Made by a program: the position numbers and the translations under genes. From positions 1-64,000 of the forward strand of contig CALMVA010000068.1 in the NCBI GenBank assembly GCA_937873035.1: a stretch of DNA of 64,000 nucleotides. The letters are read 5' to 3'. Positions 1 through 8,009 of this stretch are shown piece by piece. Positions within the stretch are counted from its first letter, which is position 1, and each line of letters opens with the position of its first letter. This stretch comes from an uncultured Sphingomonadaceae bacterium (GTDB taxonomy: Bacteria; Pseudomonadota; Alphaproteobacteria; Sphingomonadales; Sphingomonadaceae). Under the pieces are notes generated by a model. That model was given only the letters and a program-made list of their open reading frames with translations. It had not been told where the DNA came from and did not search any database.

Positions 1-19
1 GCCAAAACCTCCTCCCGTC

Positions 20-81
20 ATGCCAGCGAAGGCTGGCATCTCATGCACCCAACCCGACCAGACCCCAGCCTGCGCTGGGGT
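20..81. repeat. Dispersed palindromic repeat pair (family A)
   Basis: Two short hairpins lie close together. The first has arms ATGCCAGC and GCTGGCAT around GAAG at 20-39. The second has arms ACCCCAGC and GCTGGGGT around CTGC at 62-81. Related pairs occur at 24410-24582, 46246-46411 and 60189-60275, always between genes. The paired arrangement resembles REP/REPIN elements. No transposase is present in the window. Confidence 0.8.
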
Positions 82-168
82 GACGCGATGTGTGAGGACG
101 GCCCGAATACGGCGCTCTGAACACCGCGCCCGAAGCGTGCCGCAGGGCAGGCATCACGCACGACAGAC

Positions 169-204
169 AAAAAAAAAAAACCCCGGTGCATATTTGCACC
201 GGGG
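169..204 (-). terminator. Rho-independent terminator of the TonB receptor gene
   Basis: A perfect 10-bp stem (CCCCGGTGCA and TGCACCGGGG, loop TATT) occupies 181-204. A run of 12 A at 169-180 becomes a U tract when read on the minus strand. It sits just past the receptor stop codon at 233 and fits only minus-strand transcription. Confidence 0.9.
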
Positions 205-232
205 CCAGGCAACCTCCCCTTGAGGTTTCGGT

Positions 233-3163
233 TCAGAACTTGAAGCCGGCAGCGATACCGTAGCGGCGCGGTTCAAGCGTGAAGATGTTGGTGAACAGAC
301 CAGAGGACTGGTCGGTCACATACAAACCCGTGATCGAGCTGCTGTTGAAGATGTTCTGAATGTAACCACGGACGAACCAGCGATCATCACGGCCATTCAA
401 CTGGACCTGGGCATTCGCTTGCGAATAGCCGTTGATCTTGTTGACGCGGCTGTTGAAGATATTGCCGTAGCTGTCACCCGTGTAGGTCAGGTCGACACGC
501 GGAACCACACTCATGCCGTTCGACAGTTCAGCGGTATACTGGGTGCCGATCGAGAACTTGTAGTTCGGGGCCTGCGGAAGCGCATTGCCCTTCACATTGA
601 CGGGAACACCCGCGTTCAGAACCGAGATGCCGCCAAAGGCAGTGCCGACCGGGCCGGCAGCCTGAGCCGCAAGCACCGAGCAGATGCCGAATGCGCCATT
701 CGCGCTCAGACCGCTGTTCGGGCCGAAGCTCGTCGGCCCTTGGAGGCCCAGCGATGGGTTGATTGCCGCGACAAAGCCGTTGACGCCAGCAACGCTGCCT
801 GAGTTGGAGACAACCGCGCAGTTCGAGCCGTTGGTGATGTCCTTGATGATGACAGCATCCGCACGGCCGCCCGACGGATCACGCGGGTTGGTGAGGCGAT
901 CACCCGAGTCGCCAGCCTTGGTCTTGAGATAGCTGGCACCCATGTTGATAGCCCATTCACGCGTCGGGCGAATGATGCTTTCAAGTTCGATGCCGTAGAT
1001 GGTCGCATCGATATTGTCGTTGACCGAGGTGCGGGCGACGATGCGGCTCAGCTGAAGGCTCGAATAGCTGTAGTAGAAAGCCGTAGCGTTGAACGTGAAC
1101 TTGCCATTGGCGAACACATTCTTCGAGCCGATTTCATAAGCATCAACCGATTCCGGGGCGAAGGCTTCCGACACCGAGAAGACCGGGCTGAGCGGCGGGT
1201 TGATACCGCCCGACTTGTAGCCGCGCGAGTAGGAGGCATAGATCAGATTGTCTTCGCTCAGCTTCCAGTCGAGCACAGCGCGACCGGTGAACTTGTGGAA
1301 GCCAACATTGCGCTCCTGCCACAGTTGATTACCCGCAATGCCCGGGTCGGCATCAAAGCTGCCGACATAAGGCGACGAGAAGGCGTCAGTTGAGGTATAG
1401 GGCGTGAGGAAGCTGGCCAGCGTGGTGCGCGCGCGGACGAACTTTTTGTCGTTATTGTAGCGCAGACCCAAGGTCAGCTTCACGCTGTCGCTGAACTCGT
1501 AATAGGCTTCACCGAAAAGGCCATAGGACTTGACGCGCAGATAGTCTGAATTGTTCCGGTAGAACGGCGTGCCGAGATAGGATGGCGGAATGTCATTGGC
1601 GGTGCTGGCGTCGGTGCGCGTGCCGAAGCTGGTGAACGAACCGAGGATGCCCGTGACATAGTCGATGCCGAACGAGTTAATGAAATAGCTGTTTTCGGTC
1701 AGCTTCGAGTCGACATAGATGCCGCCGAGCAGGAAGTTGAACTTGCCGTCCAGATCTGAGGTGATGATCGCCTCTGCCGACCAGTCTTTGCTGTACGAGG
1801 TCGAACGGTCAAAGTCTTGCGGCGTGGCCGAGCAAACCTTGTGCCCGCCATAAGAACCCGTACCGGTATATTCGGCGAGCGAGGTGCAGAGATTGCCTGT
1901 CGGGCCATTGGGCATGATCGCCGCCGCCATTGGCGACAGATACGACGCAAGCAGCGCGCCGCCGGCGCCACCGGCGAGAGCCGCGAGCGTGTTGAGGCCT
2001 GTTGCATAGCCCGCGCGGTTCTGGACCGAGAGGTTATAATCCTGCGAGGAATCAACCTTGGCGGTGTGATAGAAGCCGGTCAGCTGAACGTTGATCTTGC
2101 CCAGCTCCTGGTTGATGCGCGCCTGATATTGCGATTCCGACGTGAAATAGGTCGGCATATGATCGGTGTTTACGACGCGCGGATCGGCCGGGTTCACAAC
2201 GCCCGAATAAGCGTCGGGACCGTAGAGGCTGCCAAGGCCAAGGCCGCTGGGGATGCCGTTTACGGTGAGGAATTCACGCGAGCTGAGCGTGCCGACAAAG
2301 GTCGAGTTGGCATTGGTCATGCCATATTCGCGCGCATTGGGCAGACAGCCGAGAACCCCGGTGGGGTCGCGTTGGCACATCTGCTTCTGGATGCGCATAC
2401 GGTTGTCGTTTTCGCGGAAATAATAGGCCGACAAATCAACCGTGGTGCTGTCGGTCGGCTCCCAGCGCAACGAACCGCGGACCGCATACATATCGCGGTC
2501 ATCCATCTTGGTGTTGTTATAAACGTTGGTCGTGTAGCCGTCGCGCTTCATGTAGAAGCCCGCGACACGCGCGGCCAGCGTAGAGCCAATCGGCACATTG
2601 ACCATGCCCTTGGCTTTGATCTGGTTATAGTTGCCGTAATCGACTTCACCCGACGCCTTGAAGGCAGTCATGTCGGGGCGAACGGGAATGAAGTTGACCA
2701 CGCCCGACGTCGCGTTGCGACCAAAGAGCGTGCCCTGCGGGCCGCGCAGAACTTCCACGCGTTCAAGATCGAAGAACTCGGTTTCGAACAGGCGGGTGCC
2801 GAGAAGCGGCGTGCCATCGAGGTGGATTGCGGTTGCGCTGTCGCACGACACGCCGACGCAAAGGTCGCCGATACCGCGGATGGTGAAGCTGGAGCTGGTG
2901 AAGTTGCCCATGGTGAAGGTGACGTTCGGCAGGGTGAGCTGAAGATCGCTCGAATTCTTGATCTGCTGCTTTTCAAGCGATTCCGCGGAGAAGGCCGAAA
3001 CCGCGATCGGAACCTCTTGCAGGCTCTGCGCCTGACGTTGGGCGGTAACGATGATTTCATCGTTGTTGACCGCATTGTCGTCCGCCTGCGCGGTCTGTGC
3101 CAGGGCCGGCGATGCCATCAACATGGCAAAAGCAGAGACACCCGTGACGTAGAATTGCTTCAT
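233..3163 (-). CDS. TonB-dependent outer membrane receptor
   Basis: This is a 976-residue outer membrane beta-barrel that would take up a ligand using TonB/ExbBD energy. A signal peptide of about 22 residues ends at ALA-Q, followed by a TonB-box-like segment (EIIVTAQR, about 36-43). The plug domain has the family motif RGPQGTLFGRNATSG near 130-144, and the chain ends in Phe as outer membrane barrels do. I chose the ATG at 3163 because GGGGA lies just upstream and the signal peptide follows at once; 48 bases of open frame lie further upstream. The gene stands alone with its own terminator. The ligand cannot be read from the sequence. The plug pattern is that of the broad sphingomonad receptor group used for organic substrates as often as for iron. 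Confidence 0.93.
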   Translation of the reverse strand: MKQFYVTGVSAFAMLMASPALAQTAQADDNAVNNDEIIVTAQRQAQSLQEVPIAVSAFSAESLEKQQIKNSSDLQLTLPNVTFTMGNFTSSSFTIRGIGDLCVGVSCDSATAIHLDGTPLLGTRLFETEFFDLERVEVLRGPQGTLFGRNATSGVVNFIPVRPDMTAFKASGEVDYGNYNQIKAKGMVNVPIGSTLAARVAGFYMKRDGYTTNVYNNTKMDDRDMYAVRGSLRWEPTDSTTVDLSAYYFRENDNRMRIQKQMCQRDPTGVLGCLPNAREYGMTNANSTFVGTLSSREFLTVNGIPSGLGLGSLYGPDAYSGVVNPADPRVVNTDHMPTYFTSESQYQARINQELGKINVQLTGFYHTAKVDSSQDYNLSVQNRAGYATGLNTLAALAGGAGGALLASYLSPMAAAIMPNGPTGNLCTSLAEYTGTGSYGGHKVCSATPQDFDRSTSYSKDWSAEAIITSDLDGKFNFLLGGIYVDSKLTENSYFINSFGIDYVTGILGSFTSFGTRTDASTANDIPPSYLGTPFYRNNSDYLRVKSYGLFGEAYYEFSDSVKLTLGLRYNNDKKFVRARTTLASFLTPYTSTDAFSSPYVGSFDADPGIAGNQLWQERNVGFHKFTGRAVLDWKLSEDNLIYASYSRGYKSGGINPPLSPVFSVSEAFAPESVDAYEIGSKNVFANGKFTFNATAFYYSYSSLQLSRIVARTSVNDNIDATIYGIELESIIRPTREWAINMGASYLKTKAGDSGDRLTNPRDPSGGRADAVIIKDITNGSNCAVVSNSGSVAGVNGFVAAINPSLGLQGPTSFGPNSGLSANGAFGICSVLAAQAAGPVGTAFGGISVLNAGVPVNVKGNALPQAPNYKFSIGTQYTAELSNGMSVVPRVDLTYTGDSYGNIFNSRVNKINGYSQANAQVQLNGRDDRWFVRGYIQNIFNSSSITGLYVTDQSSGLFTNIFTLEPRRYGIAAGFKF

Positions 3164-3298
3164 ATTCCCCATCTCCCATACATAATGCCGGTTTGCCGGC
3201 TTCTCGCGCAATTTACGCTTGTCGGTCGCATCGTGCGTTACGATTCGCAGTCCGTCAATGGCCGAAATCGCAGCAAATCAGCGCGCTTGGCGCTTCTG

Positions 3299-3331
3299 GT
3301 TGACGTTCAGGTCAACTTTTCACCAGTTGAC
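3299..3331. promoter_or_regulatory. Possible operator: three GTTGAC half-sites
   Basis: In the 293-bp gap between the divergent receptor and folE genes, GTTGAC (3299-3304) and GTCAAC (3311-3316) form an inverted repeat with a 6-base spacer. A third GTTGAC follows at 3326-3331. This could be a binding site for a regulator of either gene. The arms are short, so chance is not excluded. The rest of the gap shows no clear gene. Confidence 0.35.
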
Positions 3332-3456
3332 GCAAGGGAAACCGCGCCTCGCGCACCCGTGTTGCGATTTTGCACCACCAAAGAAAGGATTTGCCGCACC
3401 TCACGCGCACACGCTGTATGGCCCTTGGAACAAACATCGCGTAGGGGAGCGCCGTT

Positions 3457-4038
3457 ATGGCTGACGACAACAAGATTCCGGTGCCCGATGAAGTGGCAGC
3501 CGCAATTCGCACGCTCATCACCTGGTCGGGCGACGATCCTGATCGTGAGGGTCTTCTCGACACCCCCAAGCGCGTGGCGCGGGCGTGGAAGGAATATTGC
3601 GCAGGCTATGGCGAAGACCCGGCGCTCCATTTGTCGCGTACCTTTGAAGAGGTTGGCGGCTATGATGAAGTCGTTGTTCTGAAGGACATTCCCTTTCAGT
3701 CGCACTGCGAGCACCATATGGCGCCCATCGTCGGCAAGGCCTCGATCGCCTATTTGCCGCGTGATCGCGTTGTCGGCATCTCGAAGCTGGCGCGCGTGCT
3801 CCATGGCTTTGCCCGCCGCCTTCAGGTGCAGGAACGGCTAACCGCAGAAGTCGCCAAATGCATCTGGGACAATCTCCACCCGCATGGCGTGGCGGTGGTC
3901 ATCGAAGCGACGCATGGCTGCATGACCGGACGCGGCGTGCGCACGCCGGGTGTCGCCATGACGACGAGCCGCCTGCACGGCTGCTTCCTTGATGACCCGC
4001 GCAGCCGCAAGGAAGTGATGAGCCTGATGGGCTATTAA
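3457..4038 (+). CDS. folE: GTP cyclohydrolase I
   Basis: This enzyme converts GTP to 7,8-dihydroneopterin triphosphate, the first step of tetrahydrofolate synthesis. The 193-residue protein has the HCEHHM motif at 83-88 and THGCMTGRG near 152-160. Cys84, His87 and Cys155 match the zinc ligands of the family. Length is normal for a bacterial type IA enzyme. GGGGAG upstream supports the ATG. It is transcribed alone, divergent from the TonB receptor and convergent with the MarR-like gene. Confidence 0.97.
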   Translation: MADDNKIPVPDEVAAAIRTLITWSGDDPDREGLLDTPKRVARAWKEYCAGYGEDPALHLSRTFEEVGGYDEVVVLKDIPFQSHCEHHMAPIVGKASIAYLPRDRVVGISKLARVLHGFARRLQVQERLTAEVAKCIWDNLHPHGVAVVIEATHGCMTGRGVRTPGVAMTTSRLHGCFLDDPRSRKEVMSLMGY

Positions 4039-4055
4039 GCCCTGCACACCCGGCT

Positions 4056-4511
4056 CTAGCGATCGGGCAGATTGTCGAGCGTGCGGCGAATTTCCTGCAC
4101 GACGCGCAGCGTCGTGCGCAAATCTTCCATGCCGATGCCTTCGATGAACTGCTCCACCTCCGGCTTGATCTCGGCAAGCGCCTGTGCGTGCGCCTCGCGC
4201 CCCACATCCGTGATTTCAACCCAGTGGTCGTCATTCGTGTCAACGACAGGCGTAGTCGAGAGCATATCACGAGCAACGAGCGTCGACACTTTTTCCGCCA
4301 TATACTCATCGCTGTCCTGAAACGCCCAGGCGAGCAGCGACAACCGCTCGCGCGGCACGCCATTGCGGATGAAATGCCCCAGCAGTCCGAACTGGCCGGT
4401 TGTCATGCCCGCAGGGGTCGCCCGGTCATAACGGTTGCGCAACAGATGCTCGACAATCGCCATCTCGGTAAAGAGATGCAGGACCGTGCGTTCATCATTG
4501 GGCGTATTCAT
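4056..4511 (-). CDS. MarR-like winged-helix transcriptional regulator
   Basis: The 151-residue protein has the layout of a small MarR regulator. An N-terminal helix is followed by a stretch around TTGQFGLLGHFIRNG and a recognition region near EKVSTLVARDMLS. A wing (TPVVDTNDDHWVEITDVGREA) and a long C-terminal dimerisation helix complete it. No ligand or target can be named. It lies 66 bp upstream of a hydrolase gene on the same strand, so the two may be co-transcribed. The match to MarR is by overall pattern only. Confidence 0.72.
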   Translation of the reverse strand: MNTPNDERTVLHLFTEMAIVEHLLRNRYDRATPAGMTTGQFGLLGHFIRNGVPRERLSLLAWAFQDSDEYMAEKVSTLVARDMLSTTPVVDTNDDHWVEITDVGREAHAQALAEIKPEVEQFIEGIGMEDLRTTLRVVQEIRRTLDNLPDR

Positions 4512-4577
4512 CGCGTGCTCTTGATCCCCTAATCGTCGACGCCGCTTTGCCCGGTTGGGCCGTTGTCGGCCGAGCTG

Positions 4578-5234
4578 CTACCGAATGGTGCAGGCCGGAT
4601 CGAGACGGAAGTCGAGATATTTGTCGACCGACCCCATAAGGTCCGTCATCTCATTCTCGAAAAAGTGATTTGCGCCCTTAATCTCATCATGATGGATCGT
4701 GATGTGGCGCTGCGTGCGCAGCTTATCGACCAGCTTCTGGACGGCGCCCGCCGTTACCACTTCGTCCGACGTGCCCTGAATGAGGATGCCCGATGAAGGG
4801 CATGGCGCGAGGAAGCTGAAATCATACATATTCGCCGGCGGCGCAATTGAGATGAAACCACGAATCTCCGGGCGACGCATCAGCAACTGCATCCCGATGA
4901 GCGCACCAAAACTGTAGCCCGCCACCCAGGTCTGCTGCGCTTCGGGATGGATGGACTGCACCCAGTCAAGCGCCGCTGCCGCGTCAGACAGTTCGCCAAT
5001 CGCATTGTCGAACGTGCCTTCGCTGCGGCCAACGCCACGGAAGTTGAAGCGCAGCGTGGCAAAACCGCGCCGCACGAACGTCTGGTAGAGCGCCTGCACG
5101 ATACGGTTGTTCATCGTCCCGCCCGCTTTGGGGTGGGGGTGAAGGATCATCGCAACGGGTGCGCGGGGGCGCGGTCCGGGGTTGAAGCGGCCTTCAAGAC
5201 GGCCTTCGGGTCCGGGAAAAATGACTTCAGGCAT
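4578..5234 (-). CDS. Alpha/beta hydrolase, possible serine esterase
   Basis: This cytoplasmic protein of 218 residues has an alpha/beta hydrolase core. Ser108 in GYSFG is the nucleophile elbow, and Asp157 (GTSDEVV) and His190 (GANHFF) complete a plausible triad. The HPHP motif near residue 32 and the FRGVGRSEG segment near 65-73 are typical of a conserved proteobacterial group usually annotated only as alpha/beta hydrolase. The substrate is unknown. It is divergent from the cysteine desulfurase operon. Confidence 0.85.
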   Translation of the reverse strand: MPEVIFPGPEGRLEGRFNPGPRPRAPVAMILHPHPKAGGTMNNRIVQALYQTFVRRGFATLRFNFRGVGRSEGTFDNAIGELSDAAAALDWVQSIHPEAQQTWVAGYSFGALIGMQLLMRRPEIRGFISIAPPANMYDFSFLAPCPSSGILIQGTSDEVVTAGAVQKLVDKLRTQRHITIHHDEIKGANHFFENEMTDLMGSVDKYLDFRLDPACTIR

Positions 5235-5339
5235 AGGTCTCGCACAAGAAAAACGTGAATGGGAGCGGCGCAGGCTTTGCGCCTTGGTCGCGGCCTATAT
5301 AGGAAGAGGGACCGATTTCGCAATCTTTTGGGTGGGACC

Positions 5340-6395
5340 GTGCCGGAACGCCTCTATCTCGACCATGCCGCGACCACGCCGATGCTGCGCGTGGCCCGCG
5401 ATGCCGTGGCCAGCGCGATGGAAAACTGGGCCAACCCCTCCTCGCCCCATGCCGAAGGACGCGCGGCGCGTGCGGCGCTTGAAGAGGCGCGTGCGCGGAT
5501 CAAGGCGGCGCTCGGCTGGACGCATGAGCTGATCTTCACGAGCGGGGCGAGCGAGGCGATTTCCATCGCCCTTGCGCGCACCACGGGCGATGCAACGCTC
5601 GTTTCCGCCGTTGAACATGATGCCGTCCACCGGGTCGCGCCTGAGGCTTATGCGCTGCCCGTATCAGCCGACGGGCTGGTTGCGCGCGATGCGCTCTATG
5701 GCAGACTATCAGCACTGGGCGCGCGCCGCCCGCTTGTTGCCATCCAACACGCCAACAATGAAACCGGCGTCCTCCAGCCGCTCGACACATTGGGGCAAGC
5801 GGTGCGCGACAAGCACGGCATCTTCTTTGCCGATTGCGCACAAACGGCGGGCAAGCTGCCCTTGCCCGACGCAGACCTGATCGCGGTTTCAGCCCATAAG
5901 CTGGGCGGGCCACCGGGCATAGGCGCGCTTCTGGTGCGCGACCTTGGCACGATCACGCCATCAGGCGGGCAGGAAAAAGGCTATCGCCCCGGCACCGAGA
6001 ATCTGCCCGGCGCGATTGGCTTTGCAGCCGCCGTGGAAGCCGGGCGCGGCTGGATGTCGCGCGCAGCGGACCTGCGCCAGCATCTTGACGCCGCGATTGA
6101 GGCCGCAGGCGGTCAGGTGGTGGCCAAAGGCGCAGAGCGCATCCCCACCATTGCCAGCTATCAGATGCCCGGCAAGGCGGCGTCGGTACAGCTTATCCAG
6201 TTCGACATGGCGGGCATTGCGGTATCGGCCGGCAGCGCCTGTTCTTCGGGCACGCTCAAGACAAGCAGGGTGCTGGGCGCCATGGGCCGCGACGTGCAGG
6301 AGGCCGCCGAAGTGATCCGCGTCAGCTTTGGCCCCGAAACGAGCCGCGCCGACATTTACCGCTTCATCGAGACATGGCAGCGCATCCGGGGATGA
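5340..6395 (+). CDS. Cysteine desulfurase-family aminotransferase (first of two)
   Basis: This is a PLP-dependent class V aminotransferase of the NifS/IscS family, which removes sulfur from cysteine as an enzyme-bound persulfide. YLDHAATTP opens the fold, SAHKLGG carries the PLP lysine (Lys187), and AGSACSSGT holds the persulfide cysteine (Cys301). I favour the GTG at 5340 (351 residues) over the ATG at 5259, because the family fold begins right after it and GGGTGGGA lies just upstream. The next gene overlaps its stop codon (ATGA), so this is the first gene of a desulfurase-desulfurase-ferredoxin operon. Which paralog feeds Fe-S assembly and which serves another sulfur sink cannot be told from sequence. 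Confidence 0.9.
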   Translation: MPERLYLDHAATTPMLRVARDAVASAMENWANPSSPHAEGRAARAALEEARARIKAALGWTHELIFTSGASEAISIALARTTGDATLVSAVEHDAVHRVAPEAYALPVSADGLVARDALYGRLSALGARRPLVAIQHANNETGVLQPLDTLGQAVRDKHGIFFADCAQTAGKLPLPDADLIAVSAHKLGGPPGIGALLVRDLGTITPSGGQEKGYRPGTENLPGAIGFAAAVEAGRGWMSRAADLRQHLDAAIEAAGGQVVAKGAERIPTIASYQMPGKAASVQLIQFDMAGIAVSAGSACSSGTLKTSRVLGAMGRDVQEAAEVIRVSFGPETSRADIYRFIETWQRIRG

Positions 6396-7483
6396 GCGTT
6401 TATCTCGACTATCAGGCGACGACCCCGCTCGCCCCTGAGGCGCTGGCGGCGATGCAGCCCTGGCTGGCAGACAAATTCGCCAACCCCCATTCTCCGCACC
6501 GTCCCGGCAGAGAGGCCGCCGCCGCGGTGGAAGTGGCGCGCGAGGCGGTGGCGGCACTGCTCCCGCCGGGCGGCCGCGTTTATTTTACCAGCGGCGCAAC
6601 CGAGGCGCTCAACTGGGCATTGCGCTGCGCCGGGCATGGCGGCGGCATTTCCCTTCCAGAAACAGAACACGCCGCCGTGCGCGATACAGCACTTTGGCTG
6701 GGCACTCAGGGCCGCAAGGTCGCGCTTCTGGGCGTTGATGCCGAAGGGCTTGCCTCCCCGCATCCGCCGCTCGCGCCGGGCACAGCCATGGTCGCCGCGA
6801 TGCTCGTCAACAACGAGATTGGCGTCATCCAGCCCATCGCCGGGCTGGCAGAACAGGCGCACGCGGCAGGCGCGCTCTTTTTGTGCGATGCCGTGCAGGG
6901 TTTTGGCCGGATGCCCATTCCCGATGGGCCAGACCTGATTGCGGTGAGCGCACATAAGATCCACGGCCCCAAGGGCATCGGCGCGCTCTGGGTGCGCGAG
7001 GGCGTCTCGATTGAACCGCTGCTCCACGGCGGCGGACAGGAAGGCGGCCTGCGATCTGGCACGCTCTCCCCCGCGCTGTGCGCAGGCTTTGGTGCCGCCG
7101 CCCGGCTGGCAGCCGCGCGCATGGCCGATGAGGCCGCACACGTCGAAAAACTATGGGCCATCGCCAATGCCGAACTGCCGACGGGCTGGGCGATCAACGG
7201 CTCCACCACGCACCGCTACCTCGGCAATTTCAACATCCGGCATGATGGCGTCGATGTTGCCCGGTTGATCTCGGACTTGCGCGACATTGCCTTTTCCGCG
7301 GGCTCGGCCTGTGCCAGCGGATCGGGCCGCCCCAGCCATGTGCTGCGCGCACTTGGCCTGAGCGATGCGCAAGCCCGCTCTTCCATCCGCATCGGCTTTG
7401 GCCGCTACACGACCGAAGACGCGTTGCGCCGCGCGCTCCAGCGGATATTCCAGTCGGCACAACAACAACGGACGATGGCATGA
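6392..7483 (+). CDS. Cysteine desulfurase (second of two)
   Basis: This second NifS/IscS-family protein has 363 residues. YLDYQATTP lies at the N-terminus, the PLP lysine is Lys189 in SAHKIHG, and the catalytic cysteine is Cys307 in AGSACASGS. The ATG at 6392 overlaps the previous stop as ATGA and puts the fold at the very N-terminus. An ATG at 6374 would add six residues. It differs clearly from its upstream neighbour, so this is an old paralog pair and not a recent duplication. The ferredoxin gene overlaps its 3' end, which suggests a shared role in Fe-S cluster supply. Confidence 0.93.
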   Translation: MSVYLDYQATTPLAPEALAAMQPWLADKFANPHSPHRPGREAAAAVEVAREAVAALLPPGGRVYFTSGATEALNWALRCAGHGGGISLPETEHAAVRDTALWLGTQGRKVALLGVDAEGLASPHPPLAPGTAMVAAMLVNNEIGVIQPIAGLAEQAHAAGALFLCDAVQGFGRMPIPDGPDLIAVSAHKIHGPKGIGALWVREGVSIEPLLHGGGQEGGLRSGTLSPALCAGFGAAARLAAARMADEAAHVEKLWAIANAELPTGWAINGSTTHRYLGNFNIRHDGVDVARLISDLRDIAFSAGSACASGSGRPSHVLRALGLSDAQARSSIRIGFGRYTTEDALRRALQRIFQSAQQQRTMA

Positions 7484-7815
7484 TTCGGATACGCTTCATC
7501 GGCGCGGACGGCGAGAAGGTGACGGAGGCACAGGCCCCGGCAGGCCAGTCGCTGCTGGAAGCAGGCCAGGCCTGCGGCCAGCCGCTGGAAGGCACGTGCG
7601 AGGGCCAGATGGCCTGCTCCACCTGCCATGTCATCGTCGAGGCGGATTGGTTCGACAAGCTCGCCCGCGCGACCGAGGACGAGGAAGATATGCTCGATCT
7701 GGCGGCCCATGCCACGCGCCACAGCCGCCTTGCCTGCCAGATCCTGCTCGATGAGACGCTCGACGGGCTCACCGTGCGCATCCCGCCTGAAAGCCGGAAT
7801 ATGCAGGGCCGCTAG
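7480..7815 (+). CDS. 2Fe-2S ferredoxin, adrenodoxin type
   Basis: This 111-residue electron carrier has cluster cysteines in the adrenodoxin/ISC-ferredoxin spacing: Cys40-x5-Cys46-x2-Cys49 and Cys86. It starts inside the previous gene (ATGA overlap). The family supplies electrons for Fe-S cluster assembly or to P450s. Coupling to two cysteine desulfurases favours the first role. No iscU, hscA or hscB is present nearby. Confidence 0.93.
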   Translation: MIRIRFIGADGEKVTEAQAPAGQSLLEAGQACGQPLEGTCEGQMACSTCHVIVEADWFDKLARATEDEEDMLDLAAHATRHSRLACQILLDETLDGLTVRIPPESRNMQGR

Positions 7816-7856
7816 CGCCGCCCCCCTTGCCCTTTAGGCCAAGCATCGCCATATGC

Positions 7857-7960
7857 GCGGCGGGAGTCGGGCGGACGAGGTCTTCGCCAACCTGGTCAGG
7901 TCCGGAAGGAAGCAGCCACAACGAATTCGCCGCGGGTCGTTCCGGCTCCCACCATCGCGG
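7857..7960 (+). ncRNA. ffs: Signal recognition particle RNA (small, 4.5S type)
   Basis: The SRP apical core GGTCAGGTCCGGAAGGAAGC lies at 7894-7913. The flanks form a long helix: GGAGTCGG (from about 7863) pairs with CCGGCTCC (to about 7951) with one G-U pair, and ACGA pairs with TCGT inside it. The RNA joins Ffh to guide membrane proteins to the translocon. It lies between the ferredoxin gene and dnaX, a common alphaproteobacterial position. The exact ends are estimated from the helix. Confidence 0.93.
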
Positions 7961-8009
7961 CATGACTATCCCTTCGACAATCGCCGCCACCGCGCCTATC
8001 AGTGCGCTC

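Noticed and set aside
1817-3682. A 621-residue open frame on the plus strand inside the TonB receptor and folE region
   Set aside because: It is antisense to a clearly recognisable receptor; its Arg/Ala/Val-rich composition is what a GC-rich gene gives in another frame.
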